62,000 nt of DNA. It comes from Branchiostoma floridae. Its lineage: Eukaryota > Chordata > Leptocardii > Amphioxiformes > Branchiostomatidae. The notes beneath the pieces were generated by a model. The model saw only the letters and a list, made by a program, of their open reading frames with translations. It had not been told where the DNA came from and did no database searches. Below are positions 1 through 10,820 of this stretch, one piece after another. Made by a program: the position numbers and the translations under genes. Location of the stretch: the NCBI RefSeq assembly GCF_000003815.2, contig NC_049993.1:20928223-20990222 (forward strand), given 5' to 3'. Numbering within the stretch: the first letter of the stretch is position 1; every line of letters starts with the position of its first letter.

Positions 1-1090
1 TATAAATTTTTCCAATAGGACAATAGTGTGGAAAACCCGCACCGACTTCCTTCTGACCGCATGTCAAGTTTATTGCACTCTGACGTCATCACGCCTTGAT
101 GTCTGTTAAATTTAAGACTAGTTATACGTAGCGGAGACAATTCATTGTGAACAGAAAGAGTTTGGTCGAAGTTGTATGTTTAGTTTATTGGTAATGAATT
201 GTTTAGTAAGGACAATACTATAGAGTGAAAAACCCGCCCGACTTCCTTCTGACCGCATATGTCAACTTTATGGCACCCTGGCTTCATCATGCCTTGATGT
301 CTGTTAAATTTGTTACTAGAAATATGTAGCTGATGCACTCAGGTGTAAACAGAAGGAGTTTGGTTGAAGTTGTATGTTCAGTTTATTGTGTATGAATTTT
401 CTAATTAGGACAATAGAGTGGAAAACCCGCCTTGACTTCCTTCTGAACGCATATGTCAACTTTATGGCACCCTGACGTCATCAGGCTTTGATGTCTGTTA
501 AATTTGAGACTAGTAATATGTAGCATAGGCACTTCGGTGCAAACAGAAGGAGTTTTGTTGAAGTTGTATGTTTAGTTTATTGTGTATGATTTTTTTAATT
601 AGGTCAATAGTGTGGAAAATCCGCAACGACTTCTTTCTAACCGCATATGTCAACTTTATGGTACTCTGACGTCATCAAGCCTTGATGTCTGCCTAATTTG
701 GGACTAGTAATATGTAGCATAGATGCTCCGTTGTAAACAGAAGGAGTTTGGTTGAAGTTGTATGTTTAGTGTGTAGGACAATAGTGTGGAAAACCCGCCC
801 TGACTTTCCTTCTGACCGCATATGTTAACTTTATGGCACCCTGACGTCATCATGCTTTGTTGTCTGTTGAATTTGTCACATGGACTACGTAGCGGATACA
901 CTTCGGTTAGAACAGGAGTTTGGTCGAAGTTGTATGTTTAGTTTATTGTTTAATTGGGTCAATAGAATGGCAAACTCGCCCCATCTTTCTCCCGATCGCA
1001 TATGTCAACTTAATGGCAATGCTGTGATGTCTGTTAAATCTGTGCGTCACTTTAATCTTAGTTGCTCGCTCTCTAATACTGATTATCACT
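1..1090. repeat. ~190-bp satellite, about six copies
   Basis: Units begin near 19, 211, 410, 604, 777 and 957 with a GACAATAGTGTGGAAAACCC-like start. Each contains CTTCCTTCTGACCGCATATG, CCCTGACGTCATCA (a CRE-like core) and a shared GAAGTTGTATGTTTAGTTTA end. Similarity falls in the last unit. No coding capacity is credible. Confidence 0.9.
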
Positions 1091-1982
1091 TAGGCCCGCT
1101 GTGGCTCGTTAATCAAATCATGTAAAATTTTATTGGTTTTGTGAAAACGTAGGGTTTTTCAAGACCCTATTTGCTTTTCTGCTAGTGATTTGGCGGTAGT
1201 TCATGAGATTGTCGCTAGGTTTTGTTTTCTAATGTCTAATTTGCACTTTATAGATGAAATGTTACTTTCTAATATCATCTATATGTGAATTCACATTTCA
1301 TGAGCTGTTACAGAAGATTTGAATCAATGTCCGATATGCATTGAGTGCCATGGACGCTTTGGGGCGAATTTTGGAAATTTCAGTTCATTCGAATCGGTAT
1401 CTGAATAAGTAGCTATGTTCGGTCTTATCACGAATCGGCGGCTGAATAGGCGGCTACGAAAGGGCGGATGAATAGGCGGCCAACTTCAGCTTGGTGCGAT
1501 CGGCTGGCATGGCGGATGTGCTGAGGACGGCTTGCCCGGTGACTTGTAACTTGGCCTGTCCGTTGATAGCAGAATCCCCGTGCGTTGGTTGGGAGCGGAA
1601 AAGAAATGCAAGTGTCTGTCCGTCTCAGTTTATCGCTTACCTTCACGCACAAACTAACATCAGCACATTAACACTAACAAGGGGAGCAGGTAGCAAACCT
1701 TCACGTGGTGCTCTCTGTTAATCCCTTATTACGGGAGACCAATTGCTACATAACATGCCATATACCCCAGTTCCACTGGAAGGATTTGACAGGGCGCTCA
1801 AGGAATTTTTTAACGCTTTCTGTGTTTTGTTTTGTTGCCTTTTCAGCCAAGCTTTTACGTTTTATACAATATATTTCAATTATGGGGTAATGGGATACAC
1901 ACATTAAGTTCAGGTCCAAGCGCGATTGTGGTCTGGTGGAATGGGGGCCTAAATATAATGTCTAGGGGAATGGGTCTCACTA
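1091..1982. other. No recognisable feature
   Basis: Apart from a short GGCGGMTGAATAGGCGGC-type duplication near 1435-1490, I see no gene, RNA or mobile-element signature. Confidence 0.5.
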
Positions 1983-2175
1983 AATACCGAAAACAACCGA
2001 AAACTACCGAAAACAACCGAAAACAACTTTCACTAAATACCGAAAACAACCGAAAACAACTTTCACTAAATACCGAAAACAACCGAAAACAACTTTCACT
2101 AATTACCGAAAACAACCGAAAACAACTTTCACTAATTACCGATAACAACCGAAAACAACCATTAACAACAGACAA
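1983..2175. repeat. 33-bp minisatellite built on CGAAAACAAC
   Basis: Tandem unit TTTCACTAAATACCGAAAAC plus a second CGAAAACAAC core, about five copies. The 33-bp length keeps one frame open on each strand (an 11-residue repeat). This explains the ORFs seen here without invoking a gene. Confidence 0.92.
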
Positions 2176-3774
2176 TCATTTCAGTGGGCTATTATTCAAT
2201 AATTTTGACTTTATTTTGGACAGGAGTTAGGCTACGATGGATTTGTTTGTTTGACGACCCCTGTTATTAATACAATATTAGTAATAATAAAGTCAACGAT
2301 CTCCTTTGCCTGTTCGATTATATTAATGTTCGCATTCAGATTCACGGACCCTGTACGTTACAAACGGGGACTGCTTGTTAAACTAGCAAACTCATCAATG
2401 GATATCTATATTACTTGGCATCTATTGNNNNNNNNNNNNNNNNNNNNNNNNNNNNNNNNNNNNNNNNNNNNNNNNNNNNNNNNNNNNNNNNNNNNNNNNN
2501 NNNNNNNNNNNNNNNNNNNNNNNNNNNCGGTAGGGGCGGGGTGTAGTATGGGTCACACCAAGAAATAGTATTCACTGCTATCCCCCGACGAAATCTCTGT
2601 TTGGAAAATAGGTTTGCTTATTAATTACTGCTGGCAAATTCTGCTGCCTATTTAGCTTATGTGTATTACATTTTTTTGTAGCAATCAAAACAATCTAGTA
2701 TATTTCTTGCTCAATTATAACGCATTTCCGCTGCCATAACAAATCGATTTAAATGAAAAAACCGCAAACGTGTATTACCACAGAGGCCCGCCTCTTTACT
2801 GTGTGTCAGTTACCATAGCAATTGATATATTTAGATTAATTACACTCACCTGTGTTACAGTTGCATAATGAACATAATTTACCCAAATGGTCTTTTTGTA
2901 ACCAAAACCACAAGTGAAAGATGTATTCATTATACGTACTGTAAAGATTTGGTCGGGTGTAGGGGGGCTGGGGTGACAAGAGGCTTGAACCTTGTATTGA
3001 GGGGAGGGCTAGAAGAGTCTGGGAAATTGTGGGAAAATGAACTTATAATGAGTGAATTTATATTTATATTTCGTATTGATATTTCTCTTTATTTGGCATA
3101 ATTGTGTTACGTGACATCTTGCGGCACAGCCTGGCGTGGCCAGACCAGCGGAGGGCCCCTGTTTTTAGAGACACTAAATTCCCAGACAGAGAACTAGTGA
3201 TCTCCTAAGCCATAGGCTCGCACGTGCCAACCACTAGGGTTGGGTTAGATAGGGTTATGCCATGGAACGACATAACCGAAAGATATCATTCCGATGGTCC
3301 TGGAGTAGCTCTCTGCAATTTTTGCTCGTGGTCTCATAATGAAATATATCTTTAACCAAACCAAATATTAAACATCAGTATTCCGGCAACGAGAGTCTCT
3401 AAACTTCTTTGACGACTGTATTAATAGAACAGTAAGCAATGAAGTATAATATATTACTTATAAGATGCCTTTTCCGTTAAAACAAACCTATATGGATAAA
3501 TTATGATAATGACGGCATACATTGTTCACTAGACACAGCTGTAATTATTTGAATAACAAGCCTTCTTTAGAACGAATTGAGTCAACACAGACAGAGCAAA
3601 TTATCATAGCACTTTATTGAAGAGCAGTTGTCGCCAGCACATTACATTGTAGTAAACTGGAAATACAAACATTGGTGTTGGTATGCGTTTTACTTTGTGC
3701 ACGGAAAGCTTGTACAGAATATGATGTGTTTAAGACTAACAATACAAACATGGTACGCCAAATGATAGTTATTA
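2176..3774. other. Unannotated stretch with a 100-N gap
   Basis: Contains N bases at 2428-2527. A hydrophobic open frame, 2251-2427, runs into the gap (CSIILMFAFRF, then DPVRYKRGLLVKLANSSMDI) and could be the edge of a coding exon or chance. The rest shows no gene signal. Confidence 0.4.
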
Positions 3775-4072
3775 ATTTGAAGCAACTGGATATGATTTTG
3801 GAGACGGACAGACGTTTCAGATAACTTCCGCTTTCTATCGGTCAGTTACACTGGCTGTACCGTAACACTTTGTCACATTATGTCAGAAAATACAAAATAG
3901 ATGGCAATTAAAAACATACTTAATTAAGTTAATTATCCTACAATATCTCTGAATCTTCTATCCCTCTGCTCGAATAGATCCCAAGTCTGAAAACGTCAGA
4001 CCAAAATCATATCCAGTTGCTATTTGGCGTATCTTTTTTACCTGGATGTCTAACCTTCATCGACGTATACAA
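3775..4072. mobile_element. Foldback MITE, GCAACTGGATATG family, copy 1
   Basis: The left end GCAACTGGATATGATTTTG (near 3782) is mirrored by CAAAATCATATCCAGTTGC (near 4003-4021). TTTGGCGTATC and the segment ACCTGGATGTCTAACCTTC follow. The same ends recur at seven places in the window. It has no coding capacity. The transposase class is not evident. Confidence 0.75.
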
Positions 4073-4544
4073 ACAAGGCTGTTATTCAACAATTCGAAAC
4101 AAAGTAGATGAGTATTTTCTCGGTCAATTTTTTGAAAATAATTTGATTATTGTGGCTCAGATATTCTTTTATTCAAAATAATTCAGACTAATCACAAATA
4201 TCACCTAAAAACCCTCATGGTGACTTGGAATGGACTCTAGTAACACAGATTCGAACCTGTTAACTATGCGTTATCGATAACTAACGAAGACTGACATACA
4301 TGTGTATAACGAAATACTAGGGCAGGTAGACTTCCCCCGGCATATTTTCCTTTCACCTCGTATTCGTGGATAAAAATCGTAAATCGACTACCCCCCATCT
4401 CCCCACCTCACCCCCCCCCCCAAAAAAAAAATTTTCGCCAAGGCCCTAAAGATGCCGGTGAAGGAGGCTAATATGTTTCCGTTAATTACAATGAAACATT
4501 TTCTTGTGAATGTCAGTAATTATAATGGCCTCCTTCAATGTTGG

Positions 4545-4709
4545 TTACGTGAGCCGCATATAGCATGAACCTGATTGGTCATGTGAGCTGCACCACTCTC
4601 CTGATTGGTCACATGAATGGCATCTGTCTCCTGATTGGTCAAGTGAGTGGCACCAGTTCTTTGATTGGTTATATGAGCATCACCTGTCTATTGGTCACTT
4701 GAGTGGAAC
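4545..4709. repeat. 30-bp ATTGGTCACGTGA minisatellite, left part
   Basis: Five diverged units of the type CCTGATTGGTCACATGAGTG GCACCTGTCT. Each carries an inverted CCAAT motif and a CACGTG-like E-box. The same array resumes at 10075-10370, so the inverted-repeat elements at 4710-10062 sit inside it. Confidence 0.9.
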
Positions 4710-4899
4710 CTATCTTCACTGTGCGCTCATTGGTTGATCCTGAATCACATGATTCTCACAACCATATAAGTACAAGGGATGATCACCCTACTGCCTCTTG
4801 TTGGATTCATCCGCAACGCCGAGGTCGCCTGGCGATGGACGACCAGGTCTCCGCCGCTTGCGGTTTCACGACCACGTTTCTCGCCGCCGGGCGGGTTTT

Positions 4900-6540
4900 G
4901 TGCCCGAGGAGCACGCAGTGTTGCAGCCTAGACTCCGGATTACCAGTGGGAGGAAGACAACTTCGGAGGTTCGGCTGTGCAGCAAGTAACGGCGGGGCGA
5001 GGGATCCAGAAGCTCCGGCGGACCTTGGGCAGACCCTCTCCACGCATCGAAAGGACGGAAGAGTCCTAGTGTTCTACCTAGTGGGGTCAAATTTCAGGAC
5101 GGTGGATATACGGCAGGTTTGGGTGGAAAATGCGGTAACATACGTGGTGGTATTTGTCGAATTCTGCCTTTCTGGGAACAATGGTTTGTGTGCCGTTTTG
5201 TTCACGTGTTGTTTTGCATATCTTTGGTGTCGAGCTTTCGCCTGGTTTGCACGTGCTTGATTTGCATTTGTTTGCTTTTAGTTGACTGGGTATTTTGTCG
5301 ATAAGCACACAGGGAGGCAGCATAGACTCCAGTTTGACGGAGGAAGACAATTTCTGAGGTTCAGCTGTACAGCAAGTAACGGCGGGGCGATGGAACNNNN
5401 NNNNNNNNNNNNNNNNNNNNNNNNNNNNNNNNNNNNNNNNNNNNNNNNNNNNNNNNNNNNNNNNNNNNNNNNNNNNNNNNNNNNNNNNNNNNNNNNNNNN
5501 NNNNNNNNNNNNNNNNNNNNNNNNNNNNNNNNNNNNNNNNNNNNNNNNNNNNNNNNNNNNNNNNNNNNNNNNNNNNNNNNNNNNNNNNNNNNNNNNNNNN
5601 NNNNNNNNNNNNNNNNNNNNNNNNNNNNNNNNNNNNNNNNNNNNNNNNNNNNNNNNNTAGTTGACTGGGTGGGATTTTCATTATCTTTTGTTTGAAACGG
5701 AACGTAGGAGGTTTAGTTCTTAGGAAGGGAGGGAAACTCGTGACAGGATCCCCTTTTGTGACCACGTGAGGTGTGTGCCAGCGTGGCGGGTGAATGCTCG
5801 AGTTGGGTTTAGCTGCTTTACTGTAGGTTCAGAATTTGTGGTCTGAACGTGTTGTTTTCTTAGCAGCTCAGCCCGGATTCCAGCTCTCCCAGGCCGAGGA
5901 AGGCGACTACCACAGCGCGACTGAGATGCAGCAAGCTCTGACAGACTTTTGGCGGCCTCTTCACATATTGAAAGGGCGGAAGAGTCCTACCTGGCTGGTC
6001 GAAACGTCGGATGTTAAAGATACGGCAGGTTTGGGGCGAAAATGCGGTAACAAACGTTTGTGTTTTTTGTCCAATTATGTTTTCCTGGGAACAATGGTTT
6101 GGGGTGGTTAATGTGTACACGTGTTGTTTTGCATATCTTTGGTGTCGGGCTTTCGCTCGGTTCGCTCGTGCTTGATTTGCATTTGCTTTGTCTTTAGTTG
6201 ATACTTGTGTTCTAAACGTGTTGTTTTCTTAGCAGATCAGCCCGGTTTCCAGCTCTCCTGTGCCGAGGAAGGTGACTACCACATCGCGACCGAGGTGCAG
6301 CAAGCTCCGACAGAGCGTTGGAGCCAGCAAGCCGAGCATTCCCAACACATACTGCAGTTCTTCGCGGCATCGACACTAGACGACAGCCGTCACGGAGCGC
6401 ACGGCTTTGGTTATTTCAGGGAGGCGTGCACGTTTTTGGTGACATCGATTTGAGGCGGGATTCCCCTCAGATATTTTGTCTTTATGTCTGTTGTTGCTGT
6501 TTTGAAGTGTTTTGTCTCCCTCTAATTAGGGATATTTTCT
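4900..6540 (+). repeat. Diverged ~350-bp repeats inside E1
   Basis: The segments AGACTCCGGATTACCAGTGG...AGCAAGTAACGGCGGGGCGA (4928-4999) and its copy at 5307-5390, and the pair 5860-5940 / 6225-6310 (CAGCCCGGATTCCAGCTCTC), share TAGTTGACTGGGT boundaries at 5279 and 5658. A 261-N gap (5397-5657) interrupts one copy. Short open frames in the last pair read PGFQLSQAEEGDYHSATEMQ and PGFQLSCAEEGDYHIATEVQ. I do not recognise that peptide. Confidence 0.7.
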
Positions 6541-6839
6541 TTTACCGTTGTTGTTTGTAAAGTTTTGCTTGTGTTGACACAGTGACGGCGACACAGACCT
6601 GGACTATTAAGGAATGCAGTCGTCTAAGGAACCACAGCCTGGCAGCAGCGTTGGCAGTTTCTATCGCTGAGGGGAGTCTCCTTAAATCACGAGGAAAGAA
6701 GGTGTGTTTTGGTCCGTTTTGTACTATATTTTGGAGAAAACAGCGCATGTACGGATCGTTCTCGGTCGCTCCTGCTTGGTGTTTGATGGTTCTTTTATAC
6801 CGTGAGAACACCGAGTAGCGAGGTCCGGAGAGGTTTCGT

Positions 6840-9200
6840 GTTGGCGTGTTTTCTTTTCAGTTGGTGAAACGGCGCGCATGTGCGGGCCTCTGATCGTTTG
6901 TGCTTGGTGTTTGGTGCACTGTTTAGTGTGCGATCACTGAGTAACGTTGATCAGAGGGTCTTTCCGCGCATGGCGGGTGTTTTCATGGGGGTGAAACGGC
7001 GCGCATGTGCGGGCCTCCGATCGTTGGTGCTTGGTGTTTGATGCACTGTTAGGGTGCGATCACTGAGTAGCGTTGATCAGAGAGTCTTTCCGCACATGGC
7101 GGGTGTTTTCACAGAAATGAAACGGCGCGCATGTGCGGGCTTCTGATTGTGCTCGGTGTTTGCTGNNNNNNNNNNNNNNNNNNNNNNNNNNNNNNNNNNN
7201 NNNNNNNNNNNNNNNNNNNNNNNNNNNNNNNNNNNNNNNNNNNNNNNNNNNNNNNNNNNNNNNNNNNNNNNNNNNNNNNNNNNNNNNNNNNNNNNNNNNN
7301 NNNNNNNNNNNNNNNNNNNNNNNNNNNNNNNNNNNNNNNNNNNNNNNNNNNNNNNNNNNNNNNNNNNNNNNNNNNNNNNNNNNNNNNNNNNNNNNNNNNN
7401 NNNNNNNNNNNNNNNNNNNNNNNNNNNNNNNNNNNNNNNNNNNNNNNNNNNNNNNNNNNNNNNNNNNNNNNNNNNNNNNNNNNNNNNNNNNNNNNNNNNN
7501 NNNNNNNNNNNNNNNNNNNNNNNNNNNNNNNNNNNNNNNNNNNNNNNNNNNNNNNNNNNNNNNNNNNNNNNNNNNNNNNNNNNNNNNNNNNNNNNNNNNN
7601 NNNNNNNNNNNNNNNNNNNNNNNNNNNNNNNNNNNNNNNNNNNNNNNNNNNNNNNNNNNNTTGCACTGTTAGTGTGCGATCACTGAGTAGCGTTGATCAG
7701 AGAGTCTTTCCGCGCATGGCGGGTGTTTCACAGGAATGAAACGGCGCGTATGTGCGGGCCTCCGATTGTGCTCGGTGTTTGTTGCACTGTTACTGTGTGC
7801 GATCACTGAGTAGCGTTGATCGGAGAGTCTTTCCGCATATGGCGGCTGTTTTCACAGGAATGAAGTGACGCGCATGTGCGAGCCTCTAATTGTTGGTGCT
7901 CGGTGTTTGCTGCACTGTTAGGGTGCGATCACTGAGTAGCGGTGATCAGAGAGTCTTTCCACACATTGCAGGTGTTTTCACAGGAATGAAATGGCGTGTA
8001 TGTGCGGGCTTCCGATCGTGCTCGGTGTTTGTTGCACTATTAGTGTGCGATCAATGAGTAAAGTTGGTCAGAGTCTTTCAGCGCATGCCGGGTGTTTTCA
8101 TAGGGGTGAAATGGCGCGCATGGGCGGGCCTCTGGTCATTTGTGCTCGGAGTTTGTTGCACTGTTAGGGTGCGATTACTGAGTAGCGTTGATCAGAGAGT
8201 TTTCCCGCGAATGGCAGGTGTGTTCATACGGAAAAAAGGGCATGCAGGTGGCAGGTGAGGGCCTCTGATCGTTTGTGCTTGGTGTTTCTTGCACTGTTAG
8301 TGTGCGATCACTGAGTAGCGTTGCCGTTGGTCAGAGAGTATTTCCGCACTTGGCGGGTGTTTTGACAAGAAGAAAAGGGAACGCATGTTTGGGCCGCTGA
8401 TCGGCTGTGCTCGGTGTTTGCTGCATGGTTAGTGTGAGCTCACTGAGTGGCGTTGTTCAGAGAGTCTTTCCGCACGTGGCGGGTGTTTCCAGAGTCCGGA
8501 AAGAAAACGGCACGCATGTGCGGGCCACTGATTGTTTGTGCTTGGTGTTTGCTGCTCTGTTAGTATGCGATATCTGGGTAGCGTTGATCAGAGAGTTTTT
8601 CCGCGCATGACGGGTGTTTCATAGGAAGAAGATGTCATGCGAGTTTCTAGATCTGGTCGTTTGTGCTTGGTATTGGCTGCACGGTTGATAGTGTGCAATT
8701 GCTGAGTAGCGTTGGTCAGAGAGTCTGATCGCACACGGCGGGTGTTTTCACAGGGAGAAAATGGTACGCGTGTGCGGGCTGCTGATGGTGTTGGGCGTTG
8801 GCTGCATTGTTAGTGGGTGCTTAGTGGGACTCATAGGAGTAGCGTGAGTCAGAGAGTCTACGTCCTTTGCACAAAGCGGGCGTTTTCACAGAAAGGAAAT
8901 GGCGCGCATGTGTGGGTTTCTGGTCGTTCGTGCGTCGTGTTTGCTGCATTCAGTGTTAGTGTGCGATCACTGCGTGACTAGTGGCGGTCAGGGAGCCTCT
9001 AATCGCGTACGATGGGAGTTTCATGCTGGGAAACGGCACTCGTGTATTGGGGTCCAGTGGTTTGTGCTGGAATGTTTGTGGTCACTCTAAAGTGGTTAAA
9101 GACGGAGTACCGGTGAATAAAGAACATGGTGTACATGGTGCGTTTGCATCCTGACGAAGGAATCAGCGCGCATGTGCGGGCCTCTAGTTATTCGTGCCTG
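6840..9200. repeat. ~125-bp satellite inside E1
   Basis: At least fourteen units share GTGCGATCACTGAGTAGCGT, TGATCAGAGAGTCTTTCCGC, GCATGGCGGGTGTTTTCA and GGCGCGCATGTGCGGGCCTC. They are progressively diverged toward 9200. A 495-N gap (7166-7660) falls inside. It carries no gene. It resembles satellites captured within a DNA transposon. Confidence 0.92.
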
Positions 9201-9645
9201 GTGGTTGCTGGCACCGTGAGGGTGCAAAACTGAGTTTGGTGGCAGAGTGTCGCCCTGCAGAGGACGGTTGTTCATGGCGAGAAAATGGCAGGTTTTGCTC
9301 GTTTCGGAAGAATGAATGTGAGAGATATCTTGACGGACAAGGGGGAAAGTCTTTGATTACTTCGACGGTTGTGAGGCCAGTGAAATGAGGGAATATGAAA
9401 GAAAGAGTGGACGCCTTTCGAGTTTTATTAGAATGGGTGAAAGGGGTACGAAGAAAGATAAGAGAGGGTGTTTGAAGTTACGTGAGAAGGTGAGGTAGAG
9501 AGAAAATGGAGAATAAGGGAGGGGGTAAGAGATGCGAAATGTTGAAGTAGAGAGAACTTCAATGATAAGGAAGGGGGTAAAGTATAGGAGTTAGAGAATG
9601 TGTAGATTTATGAAGTAACAAGTTAGCATGGGGATAAGGTGAAGG
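9200..9645. other. GA-rich right part of E1
   Basis: Purine-rich, low-complexity sequence (GAGAGAA, AAGGGGG) between the satellite and the right terminal repeat. No gene seen. Confidence 0.5.
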
Positions 9646-9723
9646 TAAGCGACTTCGGCGCTATCCCCATAACTTAATCACATATGAAGGATGATCCAAT
9701 GAGTGCGCAGTGTGGATAGGAAA

Positions 9724-10062
9724 CTATCTTCACTGTGCGCTCATTGGTTGATCCTGAATCACATGATTCTCACAACCATATAAGTACAAGGGATGATCAC
9801 CCTACTGCCTCTTGTTGGATTCATCCGCAACGCCGAGGAGCGCGTGGTGAGGTCGACCCAGGAAGTAACAGCTGGAGGGAGATTCGATGGGAAACAGGGT
9901 TTTCCCGAGGAGGGGATTTATCAGAAACCGACCCACCCACCCACCCTCCTTTATATTCGTGTACAGCTGGCAAGGGTTCCGTCTTCGCCGCGCGACTTCG
10001 GCGCTATCCCCATAACTTAATCACATATGAAGGATGATCCAATGAGTGCGCAGCGTGGATAG
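9724..10062. mobile_element. Short inverted-repeat element E2, 339 bp
   Basis: It shares 115 identical bases with the left end of E1 and about 70 with its right end, but has only some 150 bases of interior. It is a deletion derivative (MITE-like) of the same family. It lies four bases after E1, with GAAA on both sides. The near-identity suggests recent movement or a local duplication. Confidence 0.8.
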
Positions 10063-10074
10063 GAAACTGTCTAA

Positions 10075-10370
10075 TGATGGTCAGTGAGTGGCTGCCATTC
10101 CCCGATTGGTCACGTGAGTGGCACCTGTTCCCTGATTGGTCACGTGAGTGGCACGTGTTTCCTGATTGGTCACATAAATGGCACCTGTCTTCTGATTGGT
10201 CACATGAGCAGCATTGGAAACGTGACCTTAACCTGTTCCCTGACTTGTCACGTCAGCGGCAGCCGGTCTGTGATTGGTCATGTGAGCGGCACCTGTTCCC
10301 CGATTGGTCACCTGAGCTGCACCTGCCTCCTGATTGGTCACGTGAGCGGCACCTGTTTCCTAATCTCCAC
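10075..10370. repeat. 30-bp ATTGGTCACGTGA minisatellite, right part
   Basis: About nine units of GATTGGTCACGTGAGTGGCA plus CCTGTTCCCT. This is the continuation of the array at 4545-4709. The two overlapping plus-strand open frames here are products of the repeat. Confidence 0.92.
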
Positions 10371-10820
10371 AGTCCACTGTCCCATGCAGAACAGAACTGC
10401 CATCGTCTGAAGCGCCACCTTAGGCCTGCCTGTGGTAGTGCAGGTCCAATTTGTTAGTTATAAGGGAACAGATATCACTGTACAGCATATCTTCTTAGAT
10501 AAATACAAACATGCATTCTCTACAGAAAGATATCTCTGCACTATTTTCTTCCTCATCAAGCATGTTGAATGAAGTGAAGGTCACAAAATTACTACTTTAA
10601 AAGGTGAAATGTTCACGGAGACCTTTTTTCACGGTAGGGAGAAAATCTTAGTTTTTGAAACAAGGGAGTGGTGGAAATAAGACTCTGACAGAACAAAAGA
10701 TTTTGCGATAGTTTCAAGTTCCCATTGAAGAAATCACATGGAAAACTGCGGACATAAAAACAGGAGTACCTTTTACAGTACCTAACAGTCAGTGCACTAC
10801 ACGAGGTTGCTGTTTCTTAC
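10371..10820. other. Region 3' of HHAT exon 11; final exon not found
   Basis: On the minus strand this should be HHAT intron 11, but no segment resembling the expected last exon (a GW...LGFLYC...-like peptide) is visible. No other feature recognised. Confidence 0.5.

Larger units (their letters stand above)
4710..9719. mobile_element. Inverted-repeat element E1, ~5.0 kb, no transposase seen
   Basis: The left end is CTATCTTCACTGTGCGCTCA (then TTGGTTGATCC). The right end, read in reverse, is CTATCCACACTGCGCACTCA (then TTGGATCATCC). These form imperfect terminal inverted repeats of about 31 bases. The left 115 bases and right 70 bases are essentially identical to those of the 339-bp element immediately downstream (9724-10062). 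The interior holds diverged repeats, two gaps and a satellite rather than a transposase gene, so it appears non-autonomous. The flank at the right (GAAA) and left (GAAC) may be a 4-bp target duplication, which is uncertain. Confidence 0.7.

Noticed and set aside
3120-3250. Possible tRNA-like SINE head (minus strand TGGTTGGCACGTG)
   Set aside because: There is no acceptable B box and no SINE body beside it.
7109-7739. Long open frames across the 7.2-7.6 kb gap
   Set aside because: They are unknown bases inside a satellite array.
6840-9200. Possible CRISPR array
   Set aside because: Units are contiguous satellite repeats without unique spacers or cas genes, and the genome is eukaryotic.
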